From Denitratimonas yunnanensis (SeqCode) (GTDB taxonomy: Bacteria; Pseudomonadota; Gammaproteobacteria; Xanthomonadales; Xanthomonadaceae), in assembly GCA_026410415.1 (NCBI GenBank), contig JAPMLR010000005.1:62001-126000 (forward strand): a DNA stretch of 64,000 nucleotides, written 5' to 3'. The stretch's first letter is position 1. Each line of letters opens with the position of its first letter. The notes under the pieces are model-generated. The model did no database searches. It saw only the letters and a list, made by a program, of their open reading frames with translations, and was not told the origin of the DNA. The position numbers were made by a program, and so were the translations under genes. Shown piece by piece: positions 17,966-30,375 of this stretch.

Positions 17966-19006
17966 TCAGTCCTCCAGCACGCGACGCATGGCGTCGATGA
18001 CCCGGGCGGGGCCGGGGAAATAATCCCATTCCTGCGCATGCGGGTAGGGCGTGTCCCAGCCGGTGACGCGCTCGACCGGGGCTTCCAGGTGATAGAAACA
18101 ATGCTCCTGCACCAGCGACACCAGTTCGGCGCCGAAACCGCAGGTGCGGGTGGCTTCGTGCAGCACGATGCAGCGGCGGGTTTTCTTCACCGAGTCCACG
18201 ATGGTGTCGAAGTCCAGCGGCCACAGGCTGCGCAGGTCGATCACTTCGGCGTCGATGCCTGCATCCTGCGCGGCGGCGAGCGCCACCCAGACCGTGGTGC
18301 CGTAGGTGAGGATGGTCACGGCCTTGCCTTCGCGCGCGATCGCGGCCTTGTCCAGCGGCACGGTGTAGTAGCCCTCGGGCACGGCGTTGCCGGGATGCTT
18401 GCCCCACGCCACGACGGGGCGCTCGTGATGGCCGTCGAAGGGGCCGTTGTAGAGGCGTTTGGGTTCGAGAAAGATCACCGGATCGTCGTTCTCGATCGAG
18501 GAGATCAGCAGGCCCTTGGCGTCATACGGATTGGACGGCATCACCGTGCGCAGGCCGGCGACGTGGGTGAAGATCGCCTCCGGGCTCTGGCTGTGGGTCT
18601 GGCCGCCGTAGATGCCGCCACCACATGGCGTGCGGAACACGATGGGCGAGGTGAACTGTCCGCACGAGCGATAACGCAAGCGTGCGGCCTCGGACACGAT
18701 CTGGTCGTAGGCCGGGTAGATGTAGTCGGCGAACTGGATCTCGGCGATCGGACGCAGGCCGTAGGCGCCCATGCCGATGGCCGCGCCGGCGATGCCTGCC
18801 TCGGAGATCGGTGCGTCGAACACGCGGTGCTTGCCGTACTTGGCTTGCAGGCCATCGGTGCAGCGGAACACGCCGCCGAAATAGCCCACGTCTTCGCCGA
18901 AGATGACCACGTTGTCGTCACGCTCCAGCATCACGTCCATGGCCGAGCGCAGCGCCTGAATCATCGTCATCGGCGCGCCTGCGGCGGGAAGGTTGGTATC
19001 ACTCAT
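17966..19006 (-). CDS. bkdA2: 2-oxoisovalerate dehydrogenase E1 beta subunit
   Basis: A 346-residue transketolase-like subunit. It has FGEDVGYFGGVFRCTDGLQ, AGIAGAAIGMGAYGLRP and SQSPEAIFTH, and a C-terminal transketolase domain. With E1 alpha it binds thiamine diphosphate and decarboxylates 2-keto acids of Val, Leu and Ile. Start codon one base after the E1-alpha stop. Confidence 0.95.
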   Translation of the reverse strand: MSDTNLPAAGAPMTMIQALRSAMDVMLERDDNVVIFGEDVGYFGGVFRCTDGLQAKYGKHRVFDAPISEAGIAGAAIGMGAYGLRPIAEIQFADYIYPAYDQIVSEAARLRYRSCGQFTSPIVFRTPCGGGIYGGQTHSQSPEAIFTHVAGLRTVMPSNPYDAKGLLISSIENDDPVIFLEPKRLYNGPFDGHHERPVVAWGKHPGNAVPEGYYTVPLDKAAIAREGKAVTILTYGTTVWVALAAAQDAGIDAEVIDLRSLWPLDFDTIVDSVKKTRRCIVLHEATRTCGFGAELVSLVQEHCFYHLEAPVERVTGWDTPYPHAQEWDYFPGPARVIDAMRRVLED

Positions 19007-19007
19007 C

Positions 19008-21337
<2,330 letters not shown>

Positions 21338-21578
21338 GGCGGGTCGTGTCGGGATGAATCGCGCCGAGGCAACTTCGTCGCCTGCGTACGTCCTTTGAGG
21401 TGTTCGTCCATGCACCAGTGACGCCGTCGTCATGATGCCGGTCGGTTGCTGCCTCTACAGCTTTCCGGAGAGAGAACGTCGGCATCCGAGGCAACGCGCG
21501 TGGCGAGCCGTGGCCGGCCTGAATCATCGTGAGGCTGCATTACACTCGTCGGCCCGATCCACTCAATGTCAGGAGACC

Positions 21579-22994
21579 ATGATGGTCGGCAATCCCCATC
21601 AAGCCACTGTCTGCAGCAATCGGGTAGTACAACGCATGCTGCCGGTGTTTCTATTGCTGCTGGCCAGTTGCGGTGGCTCCTCCAACTCCAGTCCGCCGCC
21701 GCCCGCCAGTCCGCCACCGGCAACGCCCAGCCCGGCCGAAATCCGTACCACGCAACTCGACAGTGCGCTGCATCCGTTGCAGACCACCGACCCTGCCGCG
21801 AGCCTGGCCGATCTGGCACCGCTGTCGCGCGTGGCCCAGGCGCGGGTCGTGGGCATGGGCGAGGGCACGCATGGAACGCGCCAGTTCTTCCGGATGAAGC
21901 ATCGCATCTTCCGCTGGCTGGTCCAGGAGCACGGCGTGCGTGTGTTCGCGATGGAATCGGACGTGGCCGAGGGCATTTACCTGGACCGTTACGTGCAGAG
22001 CGGCGAAGGCGATCTGGAGGCCATCATGCTGGCGCGCATGCATTACTGGCCCTGGTACACCGAGGAGGTGCGCGACCTGATCCAGTGGATGGCCGATTAC
22101 AACGCCGGCCGGCCGGAGCAGGAACGGCTGCGCTACATCGGGGTGGATTCGGCCACGGTGGGTTTGCAGCCCGACCTGCTGATCGAATATCTGACCCGGA
22201 CCGCGCCCGATCTGCTCGATGCCGCCGAGGAGGCGGTCGGGCCATTGCGCGTGTCGATGATGGGCGCCTGGGAGCTGTATGCCGGGATGGACCAGGACCA
22301 GTACGACACCTTGCGAAACGGTCTGGAAGAGCTGTCGGACACCCTGCTGGAGCGGCGCACCGAACTGGTGGAGGCCGGTTCGGAACCGGATTTCGAACTG
22401 CACATGTATTTGCTGGGGAACCTGCTGGATTCCCACGCCGCCATGTTCATGGCCCGCAACGCGGCGTGGATCGATCAGTCATATCACCGGGAACGGAGCC
22501 TGGCCAACAACGTCCTGCGGCTGGAAGCCCTCACCGAGCCGGGCATCCGGGTGGCGCTGTGGGGACACAATCTGCACGTGACCACCAGCCCCCACGGCGA
22601 GGGTTTCCCGACCATGGGCAGCTTCCTGCGCGAGACGCTGGGGGACGAATACCAGGCGATCGGTTTCTCGTGGACACACGGTGAATTCATGGCCCAGGCG
22701 CCCGGTGTCGGGTTGGCGAAGCACAGCCATCCGCTGCCGCCGCTGGCCGGATCGATCAATGAACTGCTGCATTCGGCCCGTGAGGGCCAGTACATTCTGG
22801 ACCTCGGGGCGTTGCCCGCTTCGGATCTGCGCACCTGGCTGATGCAGCCGCGATATTTCCTGCAGGTGGGCTCGGTCTATCAGCCCGAACTTCCTCCTGG
22901 CGCGTATTACGACCTGGAGGCCATGTTGGAGCGGTACGACGTCCTCATCCACATCGACCGGTCCGAGGCTTCCCGACCCTTGCCCGTGCCATGA
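21579..22994 (+). CDS. Erythromycin esterase-like lipoprotein
   Basis: A 471-residue protein of the erythromycin-esterase/succinoglycan superfamily. It has GMGEGTHGTRQFFRMKHR at about 93-110 (family GExTHGTxEFF), AMESDVAEG, YIGVDS and LWGHNLHV, which carry the expected Glu and His residues. A lipobox (LLLLASC, Cys31) follows a short N-terminus, then a Ser/Pro-rich linker, so it is probably tethered to the envelope. ATG 21579 has AGGAG just upstream at 21571-21575. Most chromosomal homologues have no proven drug role, so a resistance function should not be assumed. Upstream 241 bases hold no recognised element. Confidence 0.88.
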   Translation: MMVGNPHQATVCSNRVVQRMLPVFLLLLASCGGSSNSSPPPPASPPPATPSPAEIRTTQLDSALHPLQTTDPAASLADLAPLSRVAQARVVGMGEGTHGTRQFFRMKHRIFRWLVQEHGVRVFAMESDVAEGIYLDRYVQSGEGDLEAIMLARMHYWPWYTEEVRDLIQWMADYNAGRPEQERLRYIGVDSATVGLQPDLLIEYLTRTAPDLLDAAEEAVGPLRVSMMGAWELYAGMDQDQYDTLRNGLEELSDTLLERRTELVEAGSEPDFELHMYLLGNLLDSHAAMFMARNAAWIDQSYHRERSLANNVLRLEALTEPGIRVALWGHNLHVTTSPHGEGFPTMGSFLRETLGDEYQAIGFSWTHGEFMAQAPGVGLAKHSHPLPPLAGSINELLHSAREGQYILDLGALPASDLRTWLMQPRYFLQVGSVYQPELPPGAYYDLEAMLERYDVLIHIDRSEASRPLPVP

Positions 22995-23001
22995 GTCCAG
23001 G

Positions 23002-23021
23002 CCTGCCGGTATGCCGGCAGG
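23002..23021. terminator. Bidirectional hairpin between convergent esterase-like and kinase genes
   Basis: CCTGCCGG-TATG-CCGGCAGG: perfect 8-bp stem, 4-base loop, seven bases after the esterase-like stop and upstream of the kinase stop on the other strand. Confidence 0.6.
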
Positions 23022-23097
23022 ATGGGCGATGGGTGGCGGCGATGCTGGCAGCATGCCGCCGATGCCGGTGTGGGTTGGTTGAAGCACACGCGAATTT

Positions 23098-25533
23098 CTA
23101 CTGCGTGGCGGTGGCGGCTTCAGCCTGAAGTGCGGCGGCCTGTTTTTCCATGCCCAATCGTTGGTACGCATCAATCAAACGTGTGGACGCCTCCCGGGTG
23201 CGTGGATGACTCGGGCCTTGGCGAGCCCGAAGCAAGGCCAGTGCGGGTTCGAGTTTGTCGCGTGCGGCATGGACATCTCCGGCTGCAAGGTCGGCAGCGG
23301 CGGCGTTGGAGAGCATGACCGGCCAGTTCGGGAAGTTGGGGCCGAGGATGTCCGGTGCCAGGCGCAGCAATTCGGCAAAAGCGGCTCGTGACTCGACGAC
23401 TCGACCGGCCTTGAGCAAAAGCGTGCCGCGCGCACTGCGCGCCATCAGGGTGTCGCGGTTCGGTGTGCCGCGCTCCATGGCGATGACTTCGTCGGCCAGT
23501 GCCAGGGCTTCTTCGGCGCGGCCGAGTTTGTCGAGTGTCGGAATGAACATGACCCGATCGACCAGGGCATCATGCGAGTCGCCTTCGCCGCGTGCGATGC
23601 GGGTGTCCAGTGCCCGGCGCAACAGGGGCTCGGCTTCTGCGGGACGATCCAGCGAATTGTATGCGGCGGCCAGTTGTGCCCCGGAACCCAGCGTCAGCGG
23701 ATGGTCGTCGCCATACCGGACGCGCCGCTTTTCGTAAACCTCGGCATACCATTGGGCGGCTTCCTCCAGTCGCCCCTGGCGATGCAGGGTCTGGCCGAGC
23801 ACCTTCTTGGTGTAGAGCGTCTGCGGGTGGTCTTGTCCGAGGCGGGTGGATTCCGAGTCGAGCGTCTGGCGGATCAGGCTTTCGGCTTCGACGAAGCCAC
23901 CGGTTTGCAGCAGCGCGTAGGCCAGATTGTGGCGGAGCACGTCGGTGATGATGTCGCTGTCATCCAGATGTGCGAGCAATGGATCGGCAAGCAGGGAGCG
24001 ATCGAGTTCGACCGCAGCTTCGACGTCTCCCACTTCTTCCAGCGCCTGGGCGCGCACCACCCGGACCCGCAGAGCCAGGTGCGCGGCCCACTCCGCGTTG
24101 GATTGGGCAAGGGTTGCCTCCAGCGCCCAGGCTTGTTCCACCGCATCGGCGGGCTTGCCGCCACGCGCAAAATCCTGGATGCGGGCAAATTGCGCTTCGG
24201 CTGCTTCCCGGCTGGCAGGGCCGAAACCCTGATCCAGCCAGTTCTGTGCCTGATCGAAAAATCCTTGGGCGGTGCCGCTTTCCCCCAATCCGCTCCAGGT
24301 TCGTCCCAGCAGGAGGGCGACCTGTCCTGCGGTGCGGGGTCGCGATGCCGCCGTGTCCAATGCAAGCGCAGCACCCTCGAGAACCTGGCGCAACGGCATG
24401 TCCGGCGAGCCACCGAGCTCAGGGTCGGCATCGGTCAGCATGCGTTCGACGAAGTCGTTCACCGCAGCCAGTTCCTGGGCCCTCGCTTCGGCGTCCACCT
24501 GGGCGAGCCGGGCGCGCTGCGCCGCCAGTGTGCTGATCGCCGTGGTGGCGACGAGTGCGAGGAACACGATGCTCGCGGCAACACTCAGCGCGCGATGCCG
24601 GCGCACGAAGCGGCTGGCGCGGTAGGCCAGGGTCGGCGAGCGTGCCAGCACCGGGCGATGGTCGATCAGCCGCTGCAGGTCGTCGGCGAACTCGCCGGCA
24701 CTGGCGTAACGTTGCGCCGGATCGCTTGCCAGCGCCTTCATCACCACCTTGTCCAGATCGCCACGAGCCTGTGGCGTCAGGCTGCGCAAGCGGGGCGGAT
24801 CCTCGCGCCGCACGATGTCCAATGCCTCGAACAGTGTGGATGTCGTAAGGCGGGGGTGCGGCAGTCGGCCGCTGACCAGTTCATAGGCAATCGTGCCCAG
24901 CGCATATACATCGCTGCGTGCATCGATCTGATGGCCGCGACCGGCGAGCTGCTCGGGGCTCATGTAAGGCAAGGTGCCGACCACCTGGCCGGCCTGGGTC
25001 ATCTCGTCCTGATCGTCGCGCAGGCGTGCAACGCCGAAATCCAGCACTTTGGGCTGGCCGCCCGCATCGATGAGGATATTGCCGGGCTTGAGGTCGCGAT
25101 GGATCACGCCGCGCTCGTGCGCGTGCTGCACCGCGCGGCAAATCGCGATCAGCAACTGCAATCGTTGCGTCAGATCCGGCCGGATGCGTTCGACGTGGGT
25201 CCGAAGATCGTGCCCGCGGATCAGTTCGAGTGCCAGCCACGGCAGTGGCATCCCGCCGATGATGTCCTCGCCTGCGGCATAGAGTCGCCCGATACCGGGG
25301 TGTTCGAGTTGGGCGAGCAGTTCGATCTCGCGCCGGAAGCGCGCCAGCGCATGTCCGGAAAGCCCGCGCACGACCTTCAGCGCGACATCGCGTGGCGGAT
25401 GGCTTTCGCGCGCCAGATAGACCCGCCCCATGCCGCCTTCGCCCAGCAATCCAAGCACCTGATAGGGGCCGATGCGATCGGGCAGCAGTGTCATGGGCGG
25501 GGTATCGTCGAGTTTGAGCGTGGAATCCTGCAC
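23098..25533 (-). CDS. Serine/threonine protein kinase with transmembrane segment and TPR-rich C-terminus
   Basis: An 811-residue Hanks-type kinase. Kinase domain at about 23-290: GEGGMGRVYL, catalytic Lys in VALKVV, HRDLKPGNIL, DFGVAR and MSPEQ. A hydrophobic segment follows near 358-380 (SVAASIVFLALVATTAIS), then a long helical region with tetratricopeptide-like repeats, which usually bind partner proteins. The TPR part should be periplasmic if the segment spans the membrane once. GTG 25533 was chosen because GGAGG lies seven bases upstream; ATG 25494 lacks a site. It is divergent from the secreted-protein gene at 25689. Confidence 0.92.
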   Translation of the reverse strand: MQDSTLKLDDTPPMTLLPDRIGPYQVLGLLGEGGMGRVYLARESHPPRDVALKVVRGLSGHALARFRREIELLAQLEHPGIGRLYAAGEDIIGGMPLPWLALELIRGHDLRTHVERIRPDLTQRLQLLIAICRAVQHAHERGVIHRDLKPGNILIDAGGQPKVLDFGVARLRDDQDEMTQAGQVVGTLPYMSPEQLAGRGHQIDARSDVYALGTIAYELVSGRLPHPRLTTSTLFEALDIVRREDPPRLRSLTPQARGDLDKVVMKALASDPAQRYASAGEFADDLQRLIDHRPVLARSPTLAYRASRFVRRHRALSVAASIVFLALVATTAISTLAAQRARLAQVDAEARAQELAAVNDFVERMLTDADPELGGSPDMPLRQVLEGAALALDTAASRPRTAGQVALLLGRTWSGLGESGTAQGFFDQAQNWLDQGFGPASREAAEAQFARIQDFARGGKPADAVEQAWALEATLAQSNAEWAAHLALRVRVVRAQALEEVGDVEAAVELDRSLLADPLLAHLDDSDIITDVLRHNLAYALLQTGGFVEAESLIRQTLDSESTRLGQDHPQTLYTKKVLGQTLHRQGRLEEAAQWYAEVYEKRRVRYGDDHPLTLGSGAQLAAAYNSLDRPAEAEPLLRRALDTRIARGEGDSHDALVDRVMFIPTLDKLGRAEEALALADEVIAMERGTPNRDTLMARSARGTLLLKAGRVVESRAAFAELLRLAPDILGPNFPNWPVMLSNAAAADLAAGDVHAARDKLEPALALLRARQGPSHPRTREASTRLIDAYQRLGMEKQAAALQAEAATATQ

Positions 25534-25688
25534 CGAGGAGCCTCCGGCTTGCGAATCGGCTGAATCGTGCCACAGGCGCGGATGCGCAAGCGTGCGCGCC
25601 TGCCCATCCCGTGTTTGCGGGGGTGTGGGATTGGCGAGGCCGCGAACACAATGGCTGTTGCGGTGACAACGTGCGTGGAGCGACGGCA

Positions 25689-27224
25689 ATGACTCGATTT
25701 CTGATGGCGTGTGCGGTGTGGGTGCTGTCGTCGACTCTTTCGTCGGCCTGGGCCCAAAGCCCGCAGTTGCGCCTGCAGACCTTCACCGGATCGATTCTGG
25801 TGCCTGCGCCAGGCTTTCCGCCCGCGCCTTCGGACCAGCCTGTCAGGGTATGGCTGCGCACCAACAATGCCGTGACATTGAACCCGCCGATCACCGTGAC
25901 AAGCGCGCTTCCGGAGGGCGTGCGGCTCGATTCGTACACGGTGGCTGCGGGGCAGGAATCGGATTGGAGCTGCACGACCGTCGGGCAGGCACTCACGTGT
26001 GCATATTCCAAGCCGTTGGTCTATCAGGCCGATGCTGCCGAGGTGAACCTGCTTTTCCGGGTCAACGACGACTTCGTGCCACCACTCGACGGCACCGTGC
26101 CCCTGAGATTCCATGCCGGCAACGCACAAGTGCCGGTGAACCCGGCCCCGGCCACCTGCAGCGGGAATTCGGTGACCACGTGTTCATCGAATTTCGTCTG
26201 GGTGAATCGGCCGGTCATCGTGCTGAACAGCTTCACTCACGGCGCGTCCCCTGCGCCGAACACGCAAAACAATGCCCCGATGCGGCCGGCAGGGTTCGGC
26301 CTCGTCCGGTTGCAATACGACTGCGGCAACCGGGTCGGAACGATCGGATGCGATACCGGCGGGTATACGCCGCCGGCCGATATCTACGTTCGATTGCCAC
26401 CGGGCCTGCATTGGCGTCTCAACCCGATCTTCCCGTTGCCATTCGGGGTCACCTGCGACAAGCTCGTCACCGGGCCGGACGGCGAACTGGTGCGCTGCTC
26501 GCAGGCCCTGTCGGGGATGATGCTCGCGACCCTGTACGTGGACGTGAGTCCCGATATCGCCGCACCGTCCACGGTCATCGTCGATGCGATCTTCGATGAC
26601 GTGTATCAGCCCGCGCCAAGCAGTTGTGCGGCATCGCCCATGCATCCCAACTGCGCCAGTCATCCGATCGACATCATTGCGCCGGCAGCTGGAACCCCGC
26701 TGCTTGTGTTCGAAGGCAATCCGCGGGTCTGGGCAGGGCCGGAAACCCTGGCGCCCGGCCAGACCACCACCTTGACGATGCGTTTCGCCAATCGGGGGAC
26801 GGGAGCCGCCAATCAGTCCACGCTGCAGTTGCGTCTGCCGGCCGGGCTGGAATATCTGGGTGTGGCTGGCGGCAGTGCGATGTCCTGCACCGCTTCGGGG
26901 AGTGTCGCTGCCGGTCAGACGCTGGTCTGCCTGCGCCCTGTGGTCATTCCTGCGCACTCTCCGTCGTTCCTCGAGTCGCTGAACGTCAGGTTTTCCGGAG
27001 GTGTCGAGGTGCCTGCCGAAGTGCCGGTGCTGTTCGAGATCAGCCCGGAGCCCGGCGGCAATGCGTCGCGGCTGAATGTCTGCGCGGCCAGTCCCGGGCT
27101 GGGACAGTGCGCGATCCTGATGCTCGATCTGGTGGGCTACTGCGCCAACCATGGCATCGACGGGATCTTTTGCGATGGCTTCGAAAGTTCGCCGGGGCAG
27201 CCCTTCCTTGGCGATGAGTCGTGA
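25689..27224 (+). CDS. Secreted protein with C-terminal FxDGFES motif, unknown function
   Basis: A 511-residue exported protein with signal peptide MTRFLMACAVWVLSSTLSSA then WA-QSPQ. The body is rich in beta-prone segments with conversed-domain look: residues about 45-140 and 360-460 resemble DUF11/CARDB-like Ig folds (PGQTTTLTMRFANRGTG, LPAGLEYLGVAGG). It has several Cys pairs. The end reads GIDGIFCDGFESSPGQ, matching the C-terminus of the protein at 30376. ATG 25689 follows GGAG at 25677-25680. It diverges from the kinase gene; no function can be assigned. Confidence 0.8.
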   Translation: MTRFLMACAVWVLSSTLSSAWAQSPQLRLQTFTGSILVPAPGFPPAPSDQPVRVWLRTNNAVTLNPPITVTSALPEGVRLDSYTVAAGQESDWSCTTVGQALTCAYSKPLVYQADAAEVNLLFRVNDDFVPPLDGTVPLRFHAGNAQVPVNPAPATCSGNSVTTCSSNFVWVNRPVIVLNSFTHGASPAPNTQNNAPMRPAGFGLVRLQYDCGNRVGTIGCDTGGYTPPADIYVRLPPGLHWRLNPIFPLPFGVTCDKLVTGPDGELVRCSQALSGMMLATLYVDVSPDIAAPSTVIVDAIFDDVYQPAPSSCAASPMHPNCASHPIDIIAPAAGTPLLVFEGNPRVWAGPETLAPGQTTTLTMRFANRGTGAANQSTLQLRLPAGLEYLGVAGGSAMSCTASGSVAAGQTLVCLRPVVIPAHSPSFLESLNVRFSGGVEVPAEVPVLFEISPEPGGNASRLNVCAASPGLGQCAILMLDLVGYCANHGIDGIFCDGFESSPGQPFLGDES

Positions 27225-27338
27225 TTCGTCCGGCGCTGCGTTCCTGCATTCCGGTCAGGGTCATGAGGTGAGGATGCGCCGGGAAAGTCGCGACGGCGGG
27301 CAACGCATCCGGGCGCATTGCGGGCGGCTCGACCCGCC

Positions 27339-27367
27339 GACATCGGGCGACATCCCGCCGCTATAAT
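27339..27367 (+). promoter_or_regulatory. Putative sigma70 promoter of prfC
   Basis: A perfect TATAAT at 27362-27367; the best -35 candidate is GACATC at 27339-27344 with a 17-base spacer, a weak match. It lies 47 bases before the prfC ATG. Confidence 0.45.
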
Positions 27368-27413
27368 TCGCGGTCTTCCCCGCTTCCCGGGCACCCGAAC
27401 GGGTGCAGTTCCC

Positions 27414-29015
27414 ATGTCCGACGTTTCCATGCAGGCGCGCCGCCGCCGCACCTTCGCGATCATCTCCCATCCGGACGCGGGCAAAACCACGTTGACCGAA
27501 AAGTTGCTGCTGTTCGGTGGTGCGATCCAGATGGCCGGCTCGGTGAAATCGCGAAAGACCAATCGCCACGCGACTTCCGACTGGATGGCGCTGGAACAGG
27601 AGCGCGGCATTTCGGTGACCAGCTCGGTGATGCAGTTCCCGTATGAAGGACGCATCGTCAACCTGCTCGACACGCCGGGCCACGCCGACTTCGGCGAGGA
27701 CACCTACCGCGTGCTCACCGCGGTGGACAGCGCGTTGATGGTCATCGACGTGGCCAAGGGCGTCGAGGAACGCACGATCAAGCTGATGGAGGTCTGCCGG
27801 CTGCGCGATACCCCGATCATGACCTTCATCAACAAGCTCGACCGCGAGGGCAAGGACCCGATCGATCTGCTCGATGAAGTGGAAACGGTGCTCGGCATCC
27901 AGTGCGCGCCGGTGACCTGGCCGATCGGCATGGGGCAGCGCCTCAAGGGCGTGGTGCACCTGATCACCGGCGAGGTGCACATCTACGAGGCGGGGCGCAA
28001 CTTCACCCGCCAGGACTCGACGATCTACACCAGCATCGATGACTCCCGCCTGGAGTCGCGCATCGGTGCGCAGATGCTCGCGGAGCTGCGCGACGAGCTG
28101 GAGCTGGTGCAGGGCGCATCGCATGCGTTCGATCTGCAGGAATATCTCGCTGGCCGCCAGACGCCGGTGTTCTTCGGCTCGGCGGTCAACAACTTCGGCG
28201 TGCAGCCGCTGCTGGATTTCTTCGTCGAACATGCGCCGTCGCCGCAAGCGCGTGCCACCACCACCCGCCGCGTCGACTCTTGCGAGGAAAAGTTGACCGG
28301 CTTCGTGTTCAAGATCCAGGCCAACATGGACCCGCAGCACCGTGACCGCGTCGCATTCATGCGGGTATGTTCCGGCCGCTTCGTCGCCGGCATGAAGGCC
28401 TTTCATGTGCGTACCGGCAAGGAGATGAAGCTCGCCAACGCGCTGACCTTCATGGCGTCGGATCGAGAGCTGGCGGAGGAGGCGTGGTCCGGCGACGTGA
28501 TCGGCATCCACAACCACGGCACGATTTCCATCGGAGACACGTTCACCGAGGGCGAGAAACTGGCCTTCACCGGCATCCCGAACTTCGCACCGGAGCTGTT
28601 CCGCCGGGCACGGTTGAAGGATCCGCTCAAGCTCAAGCAACTGCAGAAGGGCCTTGCCCAGCTCAGTGAAGAAGGCGCCACGCAGTTCTTCCGGCCATTG
28701 ATGAGCAACGACCTGATTCTCGGTGCGGTCGGCACGCTGCAGTTCGATGTGGTGGCCTACCGACTCAAGGACGAGTACGGGGTGGAGGCGATTTTCGAGC
28801 CGGTATCGGTGGCCACGGCGCGCTGGGTCTACTGTGATGACGATAAGAAGCTCGAGGAGTTCCGCGACAAGAACGCGATGAATCTCGCACTCGATGCGTC
28901 CGGTCATCTGGTCTACCTCGCGCCGACCCGCGTCAATCTTCAGCTGGCCCAGGAACGTGCACCGGCGGTGGCGTTCCAAGCGACTCGCGAGCACGCGCAG
29001 AGCGTGGCTGTCTGA
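27414..29015 (+). CDS. prfC: Peptide chain release factor 3
   Basis: A 533-residue translational GTPase that removes RF1/RF2 from the ribosome after termination. P-loop SHPDAGKTT, switch [17 protein letters not shown] as FINKLDREG, and the RF3-specific domains II and III are at full length (E. coli 529). ATG 27414 gives [20 protein letters not shown]. Single-gene unit with its own promoter. Confidence 0.97.
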   Translation: MSDVSMQARRRRTFAIISHPDAGKTTLTEKLLLFGGAIQMAGSVKSRKTNRHATSDWMALEQERGISVTSSVMQFPYEGRIVNLLDTPGHADFGEDTYRVLTAVDSALMVIDVAKGVEERTIKLMEVCRLRDTPIMTFINKLDREGKDPIDLLDEVETVLGIQCAPVTWPIGMGQRLKGVVHLITGEVHIYEAGRNFTRQDSTIYTSIDDSRLESRIGAQMLAELRDELELVQGASHAFDLQEYLAGRQTPVFFGSAVNNFGVQPLLDFFVEHAPSPQARATTTRRVDSCEEKLTGFVFKIQANMDPQHRDRVAFMRVCSGRFVAGMKAFHVRTGKEMKLANALTFMASDRELAEEAWSGDVIGIHNHGTISIGDTFTEGEKLAFTGIPNFAPELFRRARLKDPLKLKQLQKGLAQLSEEGATQFFRPLMSNDLILGAVGTLQFDVVAYRLKDEYGVEAIFEPVSVATARWVYCDDDKKLEEFRDKNAMNLALDASGHLVYLAPTRVNLQLAQERAPAVAFQATREHAQSVAV

Positions 29016-29099
29016 GCAGTGCCCGTCGGTGGAGCTGGGTTGCATCATTCACCACGAAGGAGTGACACTGCTGAAGCGCATAAATTGGGGAGTAGGGAG

Positions 29100-30365
29100 A
29101 TGGACCGGAAGATCTTTTCTGCCGCGCTGATGGTGATGATTGCGCCGGTGGCATGGGACGGTGCCGTGGCACAGGCGAATGGAATGGGGGTGGACGGGCG
29201 CGATGTCGCAGCACGACCGACAGTGACGCCGACCGTGCCGGTCAGGGTGATTCCACCACCGGTATCAAACATGGCCAAGGATCACGCCATTGATCGTCAG
29301 GATTCTGGTGCGCGCGATCAGGTCATCCCCGATGACCTGATCGTGCAGGGCAGCGTTTGCACTGGCATTGATTGCGCCGACAACGAGAGTTTCGGCTTCG
29401 ATACGATGCGGCTGAAGGAAAACAACCCCCGCTTGACCTTCATTGACACCTCTGTGGATACATTTCCGTCAGGCGATTGGCAACTACGCGCCAACGACAA
29501 TCAATCGGGCGGGACGGATCATTTTTCCATCGATTGGTTGGGAGCCGAGGCTGCCAGCGGCAGCAATTCACCCGTGAGCACGCCTTTCCGCATCGATGGT
29601 CTGGCACCGAACGATGCCATCCGTGTAGCCGCCGACGGGAAAGTCGGTTTCCGCACCGCCAGTCCGGTGCTCGATCTGCATGTGACCACGGGCGACACGC
29701 CTGCCATGCGTCTGGATCAGGATGGTTTGCAAGGATGGAGCCCACAGATCTGGGACATCGCCGGCAACGAGGAGAACTTCTTCGTTCGTGATGTGACGGC
29801 TGGATCGCGCCTGCCGTTCCGCATCCGGTCGGGTGCGCCGACGTCGAGTCTGGATGTTTCCGCCAGTGGTGCCATCGGCATCGGCACGGCTGCACCAGCG
29901 AGCCGACTGGAGGTAAGTTTCAATCAGGATTTCGCCGATCCGGCGGTGTCGATGTTGCGGGTGTCCAATCTGGCTTATCCCGACGCCGAGGCACGCACGC
30001 GCTTCGAGGTTGACAGCAACGGCAATGTGCTGGCGCGAGGCACGATTTCCCAGCTCTCCAGTCGCCATGCCAAGCACGCATTCGATGCCATTGATGGCGA
30101 CTGGTTGCTGGCGCGGTTGCGCGCCCTGCCGGTGACAACCTGGAGTTACCTGACCAGCGAGACCCGGCATGTCGGGCCTGTGGCGGAGGAGTTTCATGCG
30201 GCCTTTGGTCTGGGCGCGAGCGACAGCATGATCGCCCCGGCAGACCTGGCTGGGGTGGCGCTGGCAGCGGTCAAGGCGTTGCAGCAGGAAGTGGACGAGC
30301 GTGATCGGAAAATCGAGATGCTGGAACAACGATTGACCGAGATCGAAGCGCGATTGTTGCGCTGA
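29100..30365 (+). CDS. Secreted tail-fibre-domain protein with peptidase S74-type intramolecular chaperone end
   Basis: A 421-residue exported protein: signal peptide (MDRKIFSAALMVMIAPVAWD), a linker, then beta-rich modules with SFGFDTMRLKENNPRLTFID and a short repeated pattern (VLDLHVTTGDTPAMRLDQDG). From residue 320 it carries an endosialidase-chaperone (S74) domain: SSRHAKHAFDAIDG, RALPVTTWSY, RHVGPVAEEFHAAFGLG, GVALAAVKAL, ending in a coiled coil. S74 domains trimerise fibres and often cut themselves before the first Ser. GGGGAG lies at 29087-29092 before ATG 29100. Chromosomal, not prophage-like, neighbours suggest a surface fibre. Confidence 0.85.
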   Translation: MDRKIFSAALMVMIAPVAWDGAVAQANGMGVDGRDVAARPTVTPTVPVRVIPPPVSNMAKDHAIDRQDSGARDQVIPDDLIVQGSVCTGIDCADNESFGFDTMRLKENNPRLTFIDTSVDTFPSGDWQLRANDNQSGGTDHFSIDWLGAEAASGSNSPVSTPFRIDGLAPNDAIRVAADGKVGFRTASPVLDLHVTTGDTPAMRLDQDGLQGWSPQIWDIAGNEENFFVRDVTAGSRLPFRIRSGAPTSSLDVSASGAIGIGTAAPASRLEVSFNQDFADPAVSMLRVSNLAYPDAEARTRFEVDSNGNVLARGTISQLSSRHAKHAFDAIDGDWLLARLRALPVTTWSYLTSETRHVGPVAEEFHAAFGLGASDSMIAPADLAGVALAAVKALQQEVDERDRKIEMLEQRLTEIEARLLR

Positions 30366-30375
30366 GTTCCGTGCC

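Noticed and set aside
15903..18023. A 706-codon open frame on the plus strand antisense to lpd and bkdB
   Set aside because: It lies wholly opposite two certain genes with all family motifs. Long antisense frames are expected at this GC content, and the translation is His/Gln/Arg-rich with no domain.
21579..22994. Calling the esterase-like lipoprotein a macrolide resistance gene
   Set aside because: Only superfamily motifs are seen, it is envelope-anchored, and no mobile or resistance context is present.
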